Assembly (NCBI GenBank): GCA_964541605.1
Contig: CAZIQY010000002.1
Span: 13,825-77,824 of the forward strand
Direction of reading: 5' to 3'
DNA length: 64,000 nucleotides
Origin: CAZIQY01 sp964541605
GTDB taxonomy: Bacteria; Desulfobacterota; Syntrophia; Syntrophales; UBA2185
Under the pieces are notes generated by a model. It saw only the letters and a list, made by a program, of their open reading frames with translations, was not told the DNA's origin and did not search any database. Below, in pieces: positions 50,772-60,098 of the stretch. Numbering within the stretch: position 1 is the first letter of the stretch; the number at the start of each line of letters is the position of its first letter. A program made the translations under genes and the position numbers.

Positions 50772-52685
50772 GTGATACTTGACGGAAAATGTCCATCGGG
50801 TCCACTACCGGAAAAGTGGGATAAGCATCGCCAGGATATGAAAATGGTGAATCCGAATAATAAGCGGAAATATAAGATACTGGTAGTCGGTACCGGTCTT
50901 GCCGGCGCCTCCGCTGCTGCTTCCCTTGGGGAACTCGGGTATAACGTCGAGGCCTTCTGTTATCAGGACAGTCCCCGGCGCGCCCACAGCATTGCAGCCC
51001 AGGGCGGGATCAACGCAGCGAAGAATTACCAGAACGACAACGACAGCATCTACCGCCTCTTCTTGGACACAATCAAGGGTGGCGACTTCAGGGCCCGCGA
51101 GGCAAACGTGTATCGTCTCGCCACGGTCAGCAACAATATCATCGATCAGTGCGTAGCCCAGGGCGTTCCTTTTGCCCGTGACTACGGCGGATATCTCGAT
51201 AACCGCTCCTTCGGCGGCGCACAGGTATCCCGTACCTTTTATGCAAGAGGGCAGACGGGACAGCAGTTGCTCCTCGGCGCGTATTCTGCGCTTATGCGCC
51301 AGGTAAAAAAAGGAACAGTGAAAATTTTCCCGCGCACGGACATGCAGGACCTTATCGTTGTCGACGGCGAGGCAAAGGGCATCACGGTGCGTGATCTGAT
51401 AACCGGTGAAATCCGCTGCCATGCCGGCGATGCCGTCCTTCTCTGCACCGGCGGCTATATCAGGGTATTCAATCTGTCCACGATGGCCATGGGCGCCAGC
51501 GTCTCGGCAGCATGGAAGGCCCACAAAAAGGGCGCCTTCTTTGCAAACCCCTGCTATACGCAGATCCATCCGACCTGCATCCCCGTATCGGGTACGCACC
51601 AGTCGAAACTCACCCTCATGTCCGAGGCTCTGCGCAACGACGGCCGGATCTGGGTGCCCAAGAATAAAGGTGATAAACGACCCTTTAATGAGATACCCGA
51701 AAACGAGAGGGATTATTACCTTGAGCGCAAGTACCCGAGCTACGGCAACTTGGCGCCCCGCGATATTTCCTCCCGCTCCGCCAAAGAGGCCTGCGATGAC
51801 GGCCGCGGCGTCGGTGCCACGGGCTACGGGGTTTACCTTGATTTTGCCGATTCCATGAAACGCCTTGGAAAACAGGTAATCGTCGAGCGTTACGGCAATC
51901 TCTTTGATATGTACCTGAAGATCACCGGCGAGGATGGCTATAAAGTGCCGATGCGCATCTATCCGGCGCCCCATTATGCCATGGGCGGTCTGTGGGTGGA
52001 TTACAACCTTATGAGCAACCTTCCCGGCCTCTTCGTCCTCGGCGAGGCAAACTTCTCCGACCACGGCGCAAACCGCCTCGGCGCAAGCGCCCTCATGCAG
52101 GGACTGGCGGACGGTTATTTCGTAATACCGTTCACCATATGCGGCTATCTCAATCAGACGAAGCCCGGCAAGGTGAAAGAGGACCATCCTGAATTCAAGA
52201 AATCCTTAGAGGAAACAGCGGCGACCAACAAGAAGCTTCTCGCTGTTAAAGGCAAGAAGACCGTGCATGAATTGCACCGCGAACTCGGTAACATCATGTG
52301 GGAACAGCTCGGCATGGCCCGGAGCGATGCGAGCTGCAAGAAAGCGCTGGAAATGATACCCAAGGTACGGGAAGAATTCTGGAATAACGTGCTTGTTCCC
52401 GGTAGCGGGAATGAATTGAACCAGCAGCTTGAAGATGCGAACCGCGTTGCCGACTCCATCGAATTCGGAGAACTTTTGGGTTACGACGCCCTGAACCGCG
52501 ACGAGTCGTGTGGCGCCCACTTCCGCGTCGAGCATCAGACCGCGGAAGGCGAAGCAGTGCGCAATGACAAGGATTACTGCTATGTTGCAGCATGGGAATT
52601 CAAAGGTGTCGGTCAGAAGCCTGAATTGCACAAAGAACCATTGACATTCGAAACGCTGAAGTTGGTGGAAAGGAGTTACAAATAA
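50772..52685 (+). CDS. sdhA: succinate dehydrogenase/fumarate reductase flavoprotein subunit
   Basis: A 637-residue flavoprotein starting at GTG 50772. The FAD site (VVGTGLAGASAAASLGELG), the covalent FAD His in RRAHSIAAQGGINAA, the substrate-binding HPTCIPVSG with a conserved His and catalytic Arg region, and GANRLGASALMQGLADGYF are present. This is the catalytic subunit interconverting succinate and fumarate. It lies 12 bases after sdhC; its stop overlaps the sdhB start by one base (TAATG). Confidence 0.95.
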   Translation: MILDGKCPSGPLPEKWDKHRQDMKMVNPNNKRKYKILVVGTGLAGASAAASLGELGYNVEAFCYQDSPRRAHSIAAQGGINAAKNYQNDNDSIYRLFLDTIKGGDFRAREANVYRLATVSNNIIDQCVAQGVPFARDYGGYLDNRSFGGAQVSRTFYARGQTGQQLLLGAYSALMRQVKKGTVKIFPRTDMQDLIVVDGEAKGITVRDLITGEIRCHAGDAVLLCTGGYIRVFNLSTMAMGASVSAAWKAHKKGAFFANPCYTQIHPTCIPVSGTHQSKLTLMSEALRNDGRIWVPKNKGDKRPFNEIPENERDYYLERKYPSYGNLAPRDISSRSAKEACDDGRGVGATGYGVYLDFADSMKRLGKQVIVERYGNLFDMYLKITGEDGYKVPMRIYPAPHYAMGGLWVDYNLMSNLPGLFVLGEANFSDHGANRLGASALMQGLADGYFVIPFTICGYLNQTKPGKVKEDHPEFKKSLEETAATNKKLLAVKGKKTVHELHRELGNIMWEQLGMARSDASCKKALEMIPKVREEFWNNVLVPGSGNELNQQLEDANRVADSIEFGELLGYDALNRDESCGAHFRVEHQTAEGEAVRNDKDYCYVAAWEFKGVGQKPELHKEPLTFETLKLVERSYK

Positions 52686-53425
52686 TGAATCTAACACTTT
52701 TTGTATGGCGCCAGAAAGGCCCAAAGGATGCGGGAAGGATGGAACAGCACCTTGCGAAGGACGTCAGTCCCGATATGTCATTCCTCGAGATGCTCGATGA
52801 AGTCAACGAACACCTGATTAAAGAGGGCAAGGAGCCGATAGCCTTTGACCACGACTGCCGCGAAGCTATTTGCGGGGTTTGTTCACAGGTTATCAACGGC
52901 GTTCCTCACGGCCCCCAGGAAAAGACGACGGTTTGTCAGCTCCATATGAGGCAGTTCAAGGACGGCGATACCATTTATATAGAACCGTGGAGGGCCAAGG
53001 CATTTCCTCTTATAAAGGATCTGATCGTCGACCGCAGCGCCCTTGACCGCATCATTCAGGCGGGCGGCTATACATCCGCCCATACGGGAGGAGCTCCCGA
53101 CGCAAGCGCAATTCTCATACCCAAGGGCGATGCCGATGTGTCTATGGACGCAGCAGAATGCATCGGATGCGGCGCGTGTGTCGCAGCGTGTCCCAACGGC
53201 TCGGCGATGCTGTTTACCGCCGCCAAGGTCACGCAGCTTGCGATGCTTCCCCAGGGCAGAGCGGAGGCCGCGCGACGTGTATGTCTGATGACGGAGCAGA
53301 TGCTTAAAGAAGGTTTCGGCAACTGCACGAACCATTATGAATGCCAGGCCGCATGTCCGAAAGGAATCAAGGTTGCATTCATCGCCAAGCTGAACAGGGA
53401 GTTCATCAAGGCCCAAATGCCGTAA
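52685..53425 (+). CDS. sdhB: succinate dehydrogenase/fumarate reductase iron-sulfur subunit
   Basis: A 246-residue subunit carrying three clusters: the [2Fe-2S] site in CREAICGVCS with a later C in VCQLH, then CIGCGACVAAC and the CTNHYECQAACPKG region for [4Fe-4S] and [3Fe-4S]. It passes electrons between the flavoprotein and the membrane cytochrome. It begins within the sdhA stop codon, so its translation is coupled. Two hairpins follow it. Confidence 0.95.
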   Translation: MNLTLFVWRQKGPKDAGRMEQHLAKDVSPDMSFLEMLDEVNEHLIKEGKEPIAFDHDCREAICGVCSQVINGVPHGPQEKTTVCQLHMRQFKDGDTIYIEPWRAKAFPLIKDLIVDRSALDRIIQAGGYTSAHTGGAPDASAILIPKGDADVSMDAAECIGCGACVAACPNGSAMLFTAAKVTQLAMLPQGRAEAARRVCLMTEQMLKEGFGNCTNHYECQAACPKGIKVAFIAKLNREFIKAQMP

Positions 53426-53436
53426 TGGTTATAATA

Positions 53437-53470
53437 GTTGTCCGTCCCGCGCTCGCGCGGGACGGACAAC
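53437..53470. terminator. perfect hairpin after sdhB
   Basis: GTTGTCCGTCCCGCGC pairs with the mirror arm ending GGACGGACAAC (about 15 bp, tiny loop), 11 bases past the sdhB stop. No T-run, so possibly an mRNA 3'-end stabiliser or half of a tandem terminator. Confidence 0.6.
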
Positions 53471-53492
53471 ACATCCCAACACTTCCTGCATA

Positions 53493-53529
53493 AGAAAGAG
53501 CGGTGTTTGAAAAAAACACCGCTCTTTCT
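53493..53529. terminator. bidirectional intrinsic terminator between sdhB and the second CoA-transferase
   Basis: AGAAAGAGCGGTGTTT and AAACACCGCTCTTTCT form a perfect 16-bp stem with a short A-rich loop. It serves the convergent sdhB (plus) and CoA-transferase B (minus) genes. Confidence 0.8.
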
Positions 53530-53558
53530 ATTGATGCACAGTTTGGTTTTCTACATAA

Positions 53559-54326
53559 TTATCCGAGGTAGAAACCGGTCGGGTCAAGGGATCTGAGGAT
53601 CTTGAGTTCCTCATCGGTCGGCACAGTGGTTTCTACCACATTGGGCGATACCTTGAGATCCCATGCGCAGGCGGCACTGATCTTCTCCACGGACTGGCCG
53701 GGGAAGAACTCTGCCAGGTACATCTCCTTGGTGTCTTTGTCGAATCTATAGACGCCCATGGTGCTGACCACACAGTCAGGTCCCCCACCGATCATGCCGA
53801 GTGCCTCGCGTTGTCCCGGGCCACCGAGGAAGCCGGGAGTGGTAATGTATTCACATTTTTCGACGAACTTCTTTTTATCCTGGGGCATAATGGCCAGGAC
53901 CCTTTTCCCCGAAGTCGCCATGTCGTTTGCACCGCCGCTGCCGGCAAAGTAGGTGAAGCTTTCCTTTTTGGACCAGTCCCCTGCTCCCGTCGAGTTGATG
54001 TTGCCGAACTTGTCGATCTGGGCGCCGCCGATGAAGGCAACGTCGACCTCGCCGCGCTGCAACGCTGCCATGGTGGCCAGCATGCCGAATGTTGCATCGC
54101 CCCCGACAAAAGCAGCCGGGTCATCCACGGTGATCGCAAGGGCCTGAGGAGCTGTCGCCCGGATGGCGCCGCCCTCGGTTAACATAATCATGGTGGGGGC
54201 GTGGGTGGCAAAGGCATATGCGGCCACCATAATTGGCAGTCCCACTCCCACGAAGACAACCTCTCCGTCTGCAATTTCTCTGGCACAGCGGATTGTCATA
54301 AGTTCTGTCAGTTTATAATTAGCCAT
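53559..54326 (-). CDS. class I CoA-transferase subunit B, second copy
   Basis: A 255-residue beta subunit. FVGVGLPIMVAAYAFATHAP leads to the predicted catalytic Glu51 in TEGGA; FIGGAQIDKFGNIN and GSGGANDMATSG follow. It is a paralogue of the subunit at 38873-39658, with the same length to the Glu, but the sequences differ strongly around the active site (TEGGAI here, YEAGSL there), so the substrates are probably different. The alpha gene lies two bases upstream. Confidence 0.88.
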   Translation of the reverse strand: MANYKLTELMTIRCAREIADGEVVFVGVGLPIMVAAYAFATHAPTMIMLTEGGAIRATAPQALAITVDDPAAFVGGDATFGMLATMAALQRGEVDVAFIGGAQIDKFGNINSTGAGDWSKKESFTYFAGSGGANDMATSGKRVLAIMPQDKKKFVEKCEYITTPGFLGGPGQREALGMIGGGPDCVVSTMGVYRFDKDTKEMYLAEFFPGQSVEKISAACAWDLKVSPNVVETTVPTDEELKILRSLDPTGFYLG

Positions 54327-54328
54327 AA

Positions 54329-55366
54329 TTACTTTCCCCCTTTCTTCGCGGCAAGCTCTGCTTCAAAAGCCGTCAGCCGGTCATCCGTGTACATGGGCAC
54401 ACCTTTCCAGCATACCGGATCATGGTACCCGTAATCGACACCCAGTTTTGGGCTCGGCGTAAAGCCGAGCTTGGGTTTCAGCAGGTCCAGGCCTGCCTGG
54501 CCGAATTTCGATTTATATTTCTCGATGTACGCTTCCTGGTCTTTGCAACCATAGACCCATTCATCGAGGAAGTGAGGCAGGAGTTCTTCGTGCCGCTCAT
54601 ATTTGCCCTGATACTGGCTGAAGCGGATATCCAGGCCGTAGTAGCCGCGGCATGCCGATGGATGGGCGCCATACGGGCAGTGGACAACGGCCAGGGTCTT
54701 GAAGTAGGGAACAATCACGCGGTCCGGATCGGTTCTGGTTACCTCCGGCTCCACAATCTCCTCTGCCGTCACGATGACACCCCGCTTTGTTCCGTTGGCG
54801 CCGAACTCGTCGGTGACGCCGCGTGTTCCATAGGATATCACATTGCCGAGACGGTCCGCCTTCTGGGCGTGGATGATTGCCACATCGGCCCGCCACGCGC
54901 GCACAACCGTTGTCTTCTTGCCGGTGAAAGGATCTTCTATTGTTCTGAGGTCCGTCAAGTTGTGTTTCATCATATCCGTGCCGATATTCCCCCGGATGGG
55001 CATGAAGGGAACGCCCATGAAACCTGCCATCATGGCGGTGGTGGCGCCGAAGTTGGAGATGTCATACCTCTTGAGGTGCCCTTTATTGAATGCCCGGCGA
55101 ATGGCATAGGGGGCCTTCACATACCAGTTCATGATCCAGGCAGTGTGAATTTCCGACACACAGCCGGCACCCACCATGATATCCAGACCACCGACGTCTG
55201 TCGAGGATTCGATCGTGGTGAGGTTCCTTTTCTTCTGTCTGATGATTTCGTGAGTCAGGGCCATGGGGACGTGAATCTGGAAGCCCCCATAGTATACTAC
55301 ATCGCCATCATGGATGAATTTTGCTACCGCATCTTTCAGCGTCATCCTTTTGTCGATATCTGCCAT
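54329..55366 (-). CDS. class I CoA-transferase subunit A, second copy
   Basis: A 345-residue alpha subunit. RMTLKDAVAKFIHDGDVVYYGGF, MALTHEIIRQKKRNLTTIE, GVPFMPIRGNIGTDM and WRADVAIIHAQKADRLGNVI place it with GctA-like and 3-oxoacid CoA-transferase alpha chains. It lacks the N-terminal extension of the first copy. AGGAGGA precedes ATG 55366. Alpha and beta form a two-gene minus-strand operon beside sdhCAB, suggesting a role with succinyl- or another acyl-CoA (inference). Confidence 0.88.
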   Translation of the reverse strand: MADIDKRMTLKDAVAKFIHDGDVVYYGGFQIHVPMALTHEIIRQKKRNLTTIESSTDVGGLDIMVGAGCVSEIHTAWIMNWYVKAPYAIRRAFNKGHLKRYDISNFGATTAMMAGFMGVPFMPIRGNIGTDMMKHNLTDLRTIEDPFTGKKTTVVRAWRADVAIIHAQKADRLGNVISYGTRGVTDEFGANGTKRGVIVTAEEIVEPEVTRTDPDRVIVPYFKTLAVVHCPYGAHPSACRGYYGLDIRFSQYQGKYERHEELLPHFLDEWVYGCKDQEAYIEKYKSKFGQAGLDLLKPKLGFTPSPKLGVDYGYHDPVCWKGVPMYTDDRLTAFEAELAAKKGGK

Positions 55367-55444
55367 GTAATCCTCCTTTTCTTGTAATTAAAGATAAAGT
55401 TAATGATGCCAACAATTTCTGGAAAGTCGCTCACACCTCCTTTC

Positions 55445-55651
55445 TTAGGGTTCAACAAACCCTCTCGCAATACGCTCCTCATAACATTGACGGCACAGAT
55501 AATAAACGCGGACATTCCCGCAACCAGTGCCATAGAGTTGTAAGAGAAACGTGCATTCAGGACAACTTTGCAGCATACATCTGCTGTCACAAAATCTGAA
55601 GCACTCCTCAGGCCGGCCACATTCATCACAATCACGGGGAAAGATGGACAT
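55445..55651 (-). CDS. small cysteine-rich hypothetical protein
   Basis: A 68-residue ORF with GAGGAG before its ATG. Nine cysteines, mostly in CxxC-like pairs (CDECG, CPECTF, CRQC), suggest one or two zinc ribbons. It lies 78 bases upstream of the second CoA-transferase pair, on the same strand. I do not recognise the family; a regulatory or assembly role is possible but unsupported. Confidence 0.55.
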   Translation of the reverse strand: MSIFPRDCDECGRPEECFRFCDSRCMLQSCPECTFLLQLYGTGCGNVRVYYLCRQCYEERIARGFVEP

Positions 55652-56162
55652 GGCTCCTCATTCCGTGGCGAGCTTTTCGTTGTCTCTTATAGCAACCAAT
55701 GGTATCGCAATAAGACCAAGCGGTTAGTAGAATAAACAGATCAAGGTCGAGAAATAGAACATCTCGCGTGTCCGGTTCTTTCAACCTTCGAAAGACCCCT
55801 CTATTCTTTATAGAGGGATTACTTCTACCAAAAATTGATCCACTGTGTCAACTGTTTTTGTTAATCATGCAACACTTTTTTGCATCTTCCCGCCCTTTTT
55901 ATTAGGTTATTGCTGATATAGTCCTAACATTATTTTATTGACACATAACAAAATCCTGAGTATGTTTCTTACAACAAAAGCATGTTATTATCAACAAGGC
56001 TTGATTTTCCTGCGAATGGGACGGCCGTTTCAGGTCATACGGGCAAATTCTTTTCAAAAACTCACTTTTGATTATGACCCTTGGCTCTGCCTTTAATTAT
56101 GCACTCTGCAGAGTCAAATTTTATTGTTTCATTGGGCTGCGGCAAGTGGTAAAGAGGAACCT
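55652..56162. other. intergenic region between the Cys-rich gene and the ThiF-like gene
   Basis: 511 bases, AT-rich in the centre (55850-56000), no supported gene. A hairpin (CCCTCTAT with ATAGAGGG, 55797-55817) is present near the left side. Divergent promoters are expected here but I saw no strong boxes. Confidence 0.5.
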
Positions 56163-57056
56163 ATGAAAGAGACAGTGCAGAAAGAGCGAGCCGGTGATCC
56201 GGGTCAACAAGAACCCGCCGGCAAGAACTCATTGGAGGATCTGGCATACGTAATTGAACATCTGGGGGAGTCGCAACTTGTGATAGAAGATGATGCTCTT
56301 CTCGCATGGGCGCACAGCAGCGGGATTTCTCCCCGGGATGCTCAGATCGAGGCACTCCAAAGAAAAATCATTCCCCTGCGTTATGCAAAGAACTTCCATG
56401 CCCTGACTCTTGCCGAACAAAGGCGCATCTGTGAGAGCAGGGTATTTATTTGCGGCTGCGGAGGACTTGGCGGGGTTCTCATCAACCTCCTGGCGCGTGC
56501 CGGAGTGGGCACTCTGCGTCTGGTCGATGGCGACGTTTTTGCTCCCTCCAATCTTAACAGACAGTGGTTTTGCGATACGCGGGAGATCTCACGTTCCAAA
56601 GCAGAGGTGGCCGGAGAGCGCGTGCGAGCCATGAACCCTCTCATAGAGGTTGAGGTGTTTTCCACGCTCATGGAAGAGGACAATGCGGCAGCTTTGGTTG
56701 CAGGGATGGATCTGGTCATGGATGCACTGGATAACCTTCCGGGACGCTTTCTGCTGGCGGAAACTGCAAAGCATACGAGGCTACCCTTCATTCATGCCGC
56801 CGTGGCGGGATGGTGGGGGCAAATCAGCACATTCCTTCCGGAATCTTTTCTGGATCTGCACGAAGTTTATGGACACCAGGCAGACGATGATCCCTCAAAG
56901 GATTTGCTGGGTGTGCTCGGGCCGGCTCCTGCCGTGATCGGGAGTCTTGCGGCTTTTGAAGCCATTCGCCTTCTTTCGGGCCGAAATTCCGCTTACGCTG
57001 ATCAACTTCTTTACCTGGACGGAGAGAGCGGGCGAATTGATATCATCGCTCTCTGA
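56163..57056 (+). CDS. ThiF/MoeB/HesA-family adenylyltransferase-like protein
   Basis: From ATG 56163 (AGAGGA upstream), 297 residues. The E1-like nucleotide site FICGCGGLGGVLINLLARAGVGTLRLVDGD and SNLNRQWF, then DALDNLPGRFLLAE, are typical of enzymes that adenylate the C-terminal glycine of ThiS/MoaD-type sulfur carriers. The paired zinc cysteines of MoeB are absent. An N-terminal extension of about 85 residues precedes the domain. No MoaD or ThiS gene is adjacent. A role in tungsten/molybdenum cofactor or sulfur transfer is plausible given the Mo/W formate dehydrogenase, but is inference. Confidence 0.85.
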   Translation: MKETVQKERAGDPGQQEPAGKNSLEDLAYVIEHLGESQLVIEDDALLAWAHSSGISPRDAQIEALQRKIIPLRYAKNFHALTLAEQRRICESRVFICGCGGLGGVLINLLARAGVGTLRLVDGDVFAPSNLNRQWFCDTREISRSKAEVAGERVRAMNPLIEVEVFSTLMEEDNAAALVAGMDLVMDALDNLPGRFLLAETAKHTRLPFIHAAVAGWWGQISTFLPESFLDLHEVYGHQADDDPSKDLLGVLGPAPAVIGSLAAFEAIRLLSGRNSAYADQLLYLDGESGRIDIIAL

Positions 57057-57107
57057 CAACGAGACGCCTCAAGCGAAGATTTTTCGTATGGATTGAGCAA
57101 ACTGATG

Positions 57108-59567
57108 CTAACCGATCACTACCGGTGTGATTTTCCAGATGTGATCGCAGTATTCGCCGATCGCTCGGTCCGAAGAGAATTTCCCCATCCTTGCCACATT
57201 CAGTACACTCATGCGCAGCCAGTCTTTCTGGTTCAGATAGGTGCGGCCGACCGTTTCCTGGCAGCCGATATACGACGGGTAATCGGCACACAGCATATAC
57301 TCATCATGCTCCCGGAGCGACCGGGTCAAGGGCTGGAACATATCCCTGTCGCCGCGGGAGAAAATGCCGCTTTCTATGAGTTCGATCGCCCCGCGCAGTC
57401 CGTCATGGGCTGCAATGACACCCTGCGGCCAGTAGCCGTCGCTTTTTTTCCGTGTCACTTCTTCCGCGGTATACCCGAAGAGAAAGAAGTTTTCAGCACC
57501 GACTTCTTCCCGGATTTCAACGTTTGCACCATCCAGGGTTCCGATCGTCAGCGCCCCGTTCATGGAGAATTTCATGTTCCCCGTTCCGGATGCCTCCTTA
57601 CCTGCGGTTGAAATCTGTTCGGACAGATCGGCCGCCGGATAGACACGGTGAGCATTCTTGACGCTGTAATTGGGAAGGAAAACGACCTTGAGTAGATTTT
57701 CCGCCCGGGGATCGTTGTTGATCACCTCGGCAACGGAATGGATCAGCTTGATGATCAGTTTGGCCATGAAATAGCCGGGGGCCGCTTTTCCTCCGAAGAT
57801 CACCGTGCGCGGGGGCATATCCTGCGTCAGCCCGTCGAGAATCCGGTTATAAAGCGTGATCACGTGCAGCACATTAAGATGCTGGCGCTTGTATTCGTGA
57901 ATTCGTTTGACATGGATGTCGAAGAGCGAATCGGGGTCCGTCACGATACCCGTGCGCTTTCTGATAATTTCCGAGAGGAGTTGCTTGTTGTTGCGTTTGA
58001 CCGCCCGCCAGCAATCAAGGAATGCACGATCCTTGGTGTATGCTTCCAGTTTTTTAAGCTGGGAGAGATCCTTGATCCAGCCGTCACCGATCCGGTCGGA
58101 GACAAGAAAGGCCAGATTCGGATTGGAAAGGACAACAAAGCGGCGCGGCGTGACACCGTTTGTAACATTCAGAAATTTCTCCGGGGAGATCCGGCTGAAA
58201 TCGGTCAGTACCAGTTCGCGCAAAAGATCGGTGTGCATCCGGGCAACGCCGTTGATTCTATGACCGCCGACACAGGCCAGATTCGCCATGCGGACATAAC
58301 GATCGCCCCCTTCCTCGATGAGGGAAAGGCGCTGGATCATACCCTCATCACCGGGGCAGTCGTTGCGGACTTCATCCAGGAACCGCCTGTTTATCTCATA
58401 GATAATTTCCAGGTGGCGAGGCAGAATGACCTGGAAGAGCGGGACGGCCCATTTTTCCAGCGCTTCCGGCAGCAGGGTATGATTGGTGTAACAGAACGTA
58501 TTTTTCGTAATCTTCCAGGCCTCATCCCACCCCATGCCATGGACGTCGATCAACAGGCGCATCAGCTCCGCCACGCCGATAGCCGGGTGGGTATCGTTGA
58601 GCTGGATCGCATATTTTTCGTGGAATTTCTCCAGTGTTTTTTCCCGCTGCAAATAGATGCGGATCATGTCCTGCAGGGCGCAGGAAACGAAGAAAAACTG
58701 CTGCATCAGCCGCAACTGCCTGCCCGCAAGGGGCTCGTCATTGGGATAGAGCACTTTGGTCAGGTTTTCCGACCCGATCTTGTCATGCACGGCGCCATAG
58801 TAATCGCCGATATTGAACGAACGGAAATCAAAGGACGTGGTTGCCTCCGCCTTGAACAGGCGCAGCATAATGACCGTGTTGGAATCGTAGCCGGTAATCA
58901 TGGTATCGTAAGCGACGCCGCGCACCTGATGGTCGGGAACCCAGAAAACGCGGTATTTGCCGGATTCGTCGTACCTGCCTTCCGTATGGCCGCCAAAGGG
59001 AATATCGTAGGCAATTTCCGGCCGCGCCACTTCCCAGGGATTTCCCTTGCGCAGCCACTGGTCGGCGACCTCCTCCTGCCATCCGTCTCGGATTTCCTGT
59101 GTAAAAATACCGAATTCATACCGGATACCATAGCCGATAGCCGGGATATTGAGCGTTGCAAGAGAGTCCAGGTAGCACGCAGCCAGCCGCCCGAGGCCGC
59201 CGTTTCCCAGCCCCGGTTCTTCCTCCTGATCAATGAGTTCATGAAAGTCAAGGCCCAGTTCATTGACCGCCTGTTTCACATCCTCATAGATACCGAGGTT
59301 GATCATATTGTTTTCCAGAAGCGGACCGAGAAGAAATTCCGCCGAGAGATAGCAGACGGTTCTGCTGGCCTTCGCATAGTAGGTGTGCGCCGTCCTCGCC
59401 CAGAGCGCCAGGATTCGATCACGCACCGCATAGGCGGCGGCAAGATAATAGTCGTTTTTAGATGCAACGGGTGCAAATCGGCCCTGAATACAGACAAGGT
59501 TGTCAAGAATGGCCTGTTTGATCTCGGCGACGCCGCTGCCGGTTCTTATGCATGTCGTATTTTCCAT
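57108..59567 (-). CDS. glgP: glycogen/starch phosphorylase
   Basis: An 819-residue PLP-dependent phosphorylase releasing glucose 1-phosphate from alpha-glucans. Full-length features are TVCYLSAEFLLGPLLENN, the nested GNGGLGRLAACYLDS, NDTHPAIGVAELMR, and EASGTGNMKFSMNGALTIGTLDGANVEI around the PLP-lysine. GGAGGTAATC precedes the ATG. It is convergent with the ThiF-like gene and preceded by a possible 44-residue exported peptide. With glk and pgi it suggests glycogen storage or maltodextrin use. Confidence 0.96.
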   Translation of the reverse strand: MENTTCIRTGSGVAEIKQAILDNLVCIQGRFAPVASKNDYYLAAAYAVRDRILALWARTAHTYYAKASRTVCYLSAEFLLGPLLENNMINLGIYEDVKQAVNELGLDFHELIDQEEEPGLGNGGLGRLAACYLDSLATLNIPAIGYGIRYEFGIFTQEIRDGWQEEVADQWLRKGNPWEVARPEIAYDIPFGGHTEGRYDESGKYRVFWVPDHQVRGVAYDTMITGYDSNTVIMLRLFKAEATTSFDFRSFNIGDYYGAVHDKIGSENLTKVLYPNDEPLAGRQLRLMQQFFFVSCALQDMIRIYLQREKTLEKFHEKYAIQLNDTHPAIGVAELMRLLIDVHGMGWDEAWKITKNTFCYTNHTLLPEALEKWAVPLFQVILPRHLEIIYEINRRFLDEVRNDCPGDEGMIQRLSLIEEGGDRYVRMANLACVGGHRINGVARMHTDLLRELVLTDFSRISPEKFLNVTNGVTPRRFVVLSNPNLAFLVSDRIGDGWIKDLSQLKKLEAYTKDRAFLDCWRAVKRNNKQLLSEIIRKRTGIVTDPDSLFDIHVKRIHEYKRQHLNVLHVITLYNRILDGLTQDMPPRTVIFGGKAAPGYFMAKLIIKLIHSVAEVINNDPRAENLLKVVFLPNYSVKNAHRVYPAADLSEQISTAGKEASGTGNMKFSMNGALTIGTLDGANVEIREEVGAENFFLFGYTAEEVTRKKSDGYWPQGVIAAHDGLRGAIELIESGIFSRGDRDMFQPLTRSLREHDEYMLCADYPSYIGCQETVGRTYLNQKDWLRMSVLNVARMGKFSSDRAIGEYCDHIWKITPVVIG

Positions 59568-59616
59568 GATTACCTCCGGGGTGACCTCCGTTCAAGCTTC
59601 ACGAAGGATTTGGTTC

Positions 59617-59751
59617 TTAACTCAGATTCTTCTCATCGCCCTGCCAGACAGCTTCCGGCCCGATCTTCGGAAACGCGTCATTTTGAGCATGAAGACCCGA
59701 CAGGGGAAGTATGAGCAGCGCCATCGCCAGCGCCGTAATTTTCCAATTCAT
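59617..59751 (-). CDS. possible small exported protein (44 aa)
   Basis: A short ORF on the minus strand, 49 bases upstream of glgP. It starts with a textbook signal sequence (MNWKITALAMALLILPLSGLHA, cleavage probably before QN) and leaves about 22 mature residues (NDAFPKIGPEAVWQGDEKN). The ribosome site is weak (GATGAG). It may be a genuine small envelope peptide or the truncated start of a longer gene. Confidence 0.4.
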   Translation of the reverse strand: MNWKITALAMALLILPLSGLHAQNDAFPKIGPEAVWQGDEKNLS

Positions 59752-59790
59752 AATGTCTCATCTTACATAATAATTAACAGAAAATAAACA

Positions 59791-59830
59791 CAAAACCCCG
59801 CTCTCTTCCGGAGAAACGGGGTTTTGATTA
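59791..59830. terminator. bidirectional hairpin terminator
   Basis: CAAAACCCCG and CGGGGTTTTG enclose an inner stem TCTC/GAGA. T-rich tails on both strands fit a two-way terminator. The rest of the gap 59752-60098 shows no gene. Confidence 0.75.
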
Positions 59831-60098
59831 TCTGCTCATGACATCCCTCAAAAAGGTTGAAGGGGTAAAAGATCAGCAATTTGGCTGCCTGTTGTTTCTG
59901 AAATTCTATAACAGATAATCTTATTTAATGTTGTAACTGTCAAGACTATTTATTAATTTGTAAAACAGGCTGACCGAAGCGGCGCAGTGCCATCAGGGCG
60001 ATCAGGTAGGATACGGCCGCGCATTGCAGGACGACGTCAACGGTGAGGCGCGACGCAAAATCCCATCCGTGTAAGATGTCAAACAAACGGGGAAGAAT

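Noticed and set aside
50805..52187. Long minus-strand open frame (460 codons) opposite sdhA
   Set aside because: It lies fully antisense to an unambiguous sdhA and encodes nothing recognisable; high-GC codon bias creates it.
54422..55387. 321-codon plus-strand frame opposite the second CoA-transferase alpha gene
   Set aside because: Shadow frame; the minus strand encodes a clear family member.
57738..59714. Very long plus-strand open frame (658 codons) opposite glgP
   Set aside because: Antisense shadow of glycogen phosphorylase, with no family features or ribosome site.
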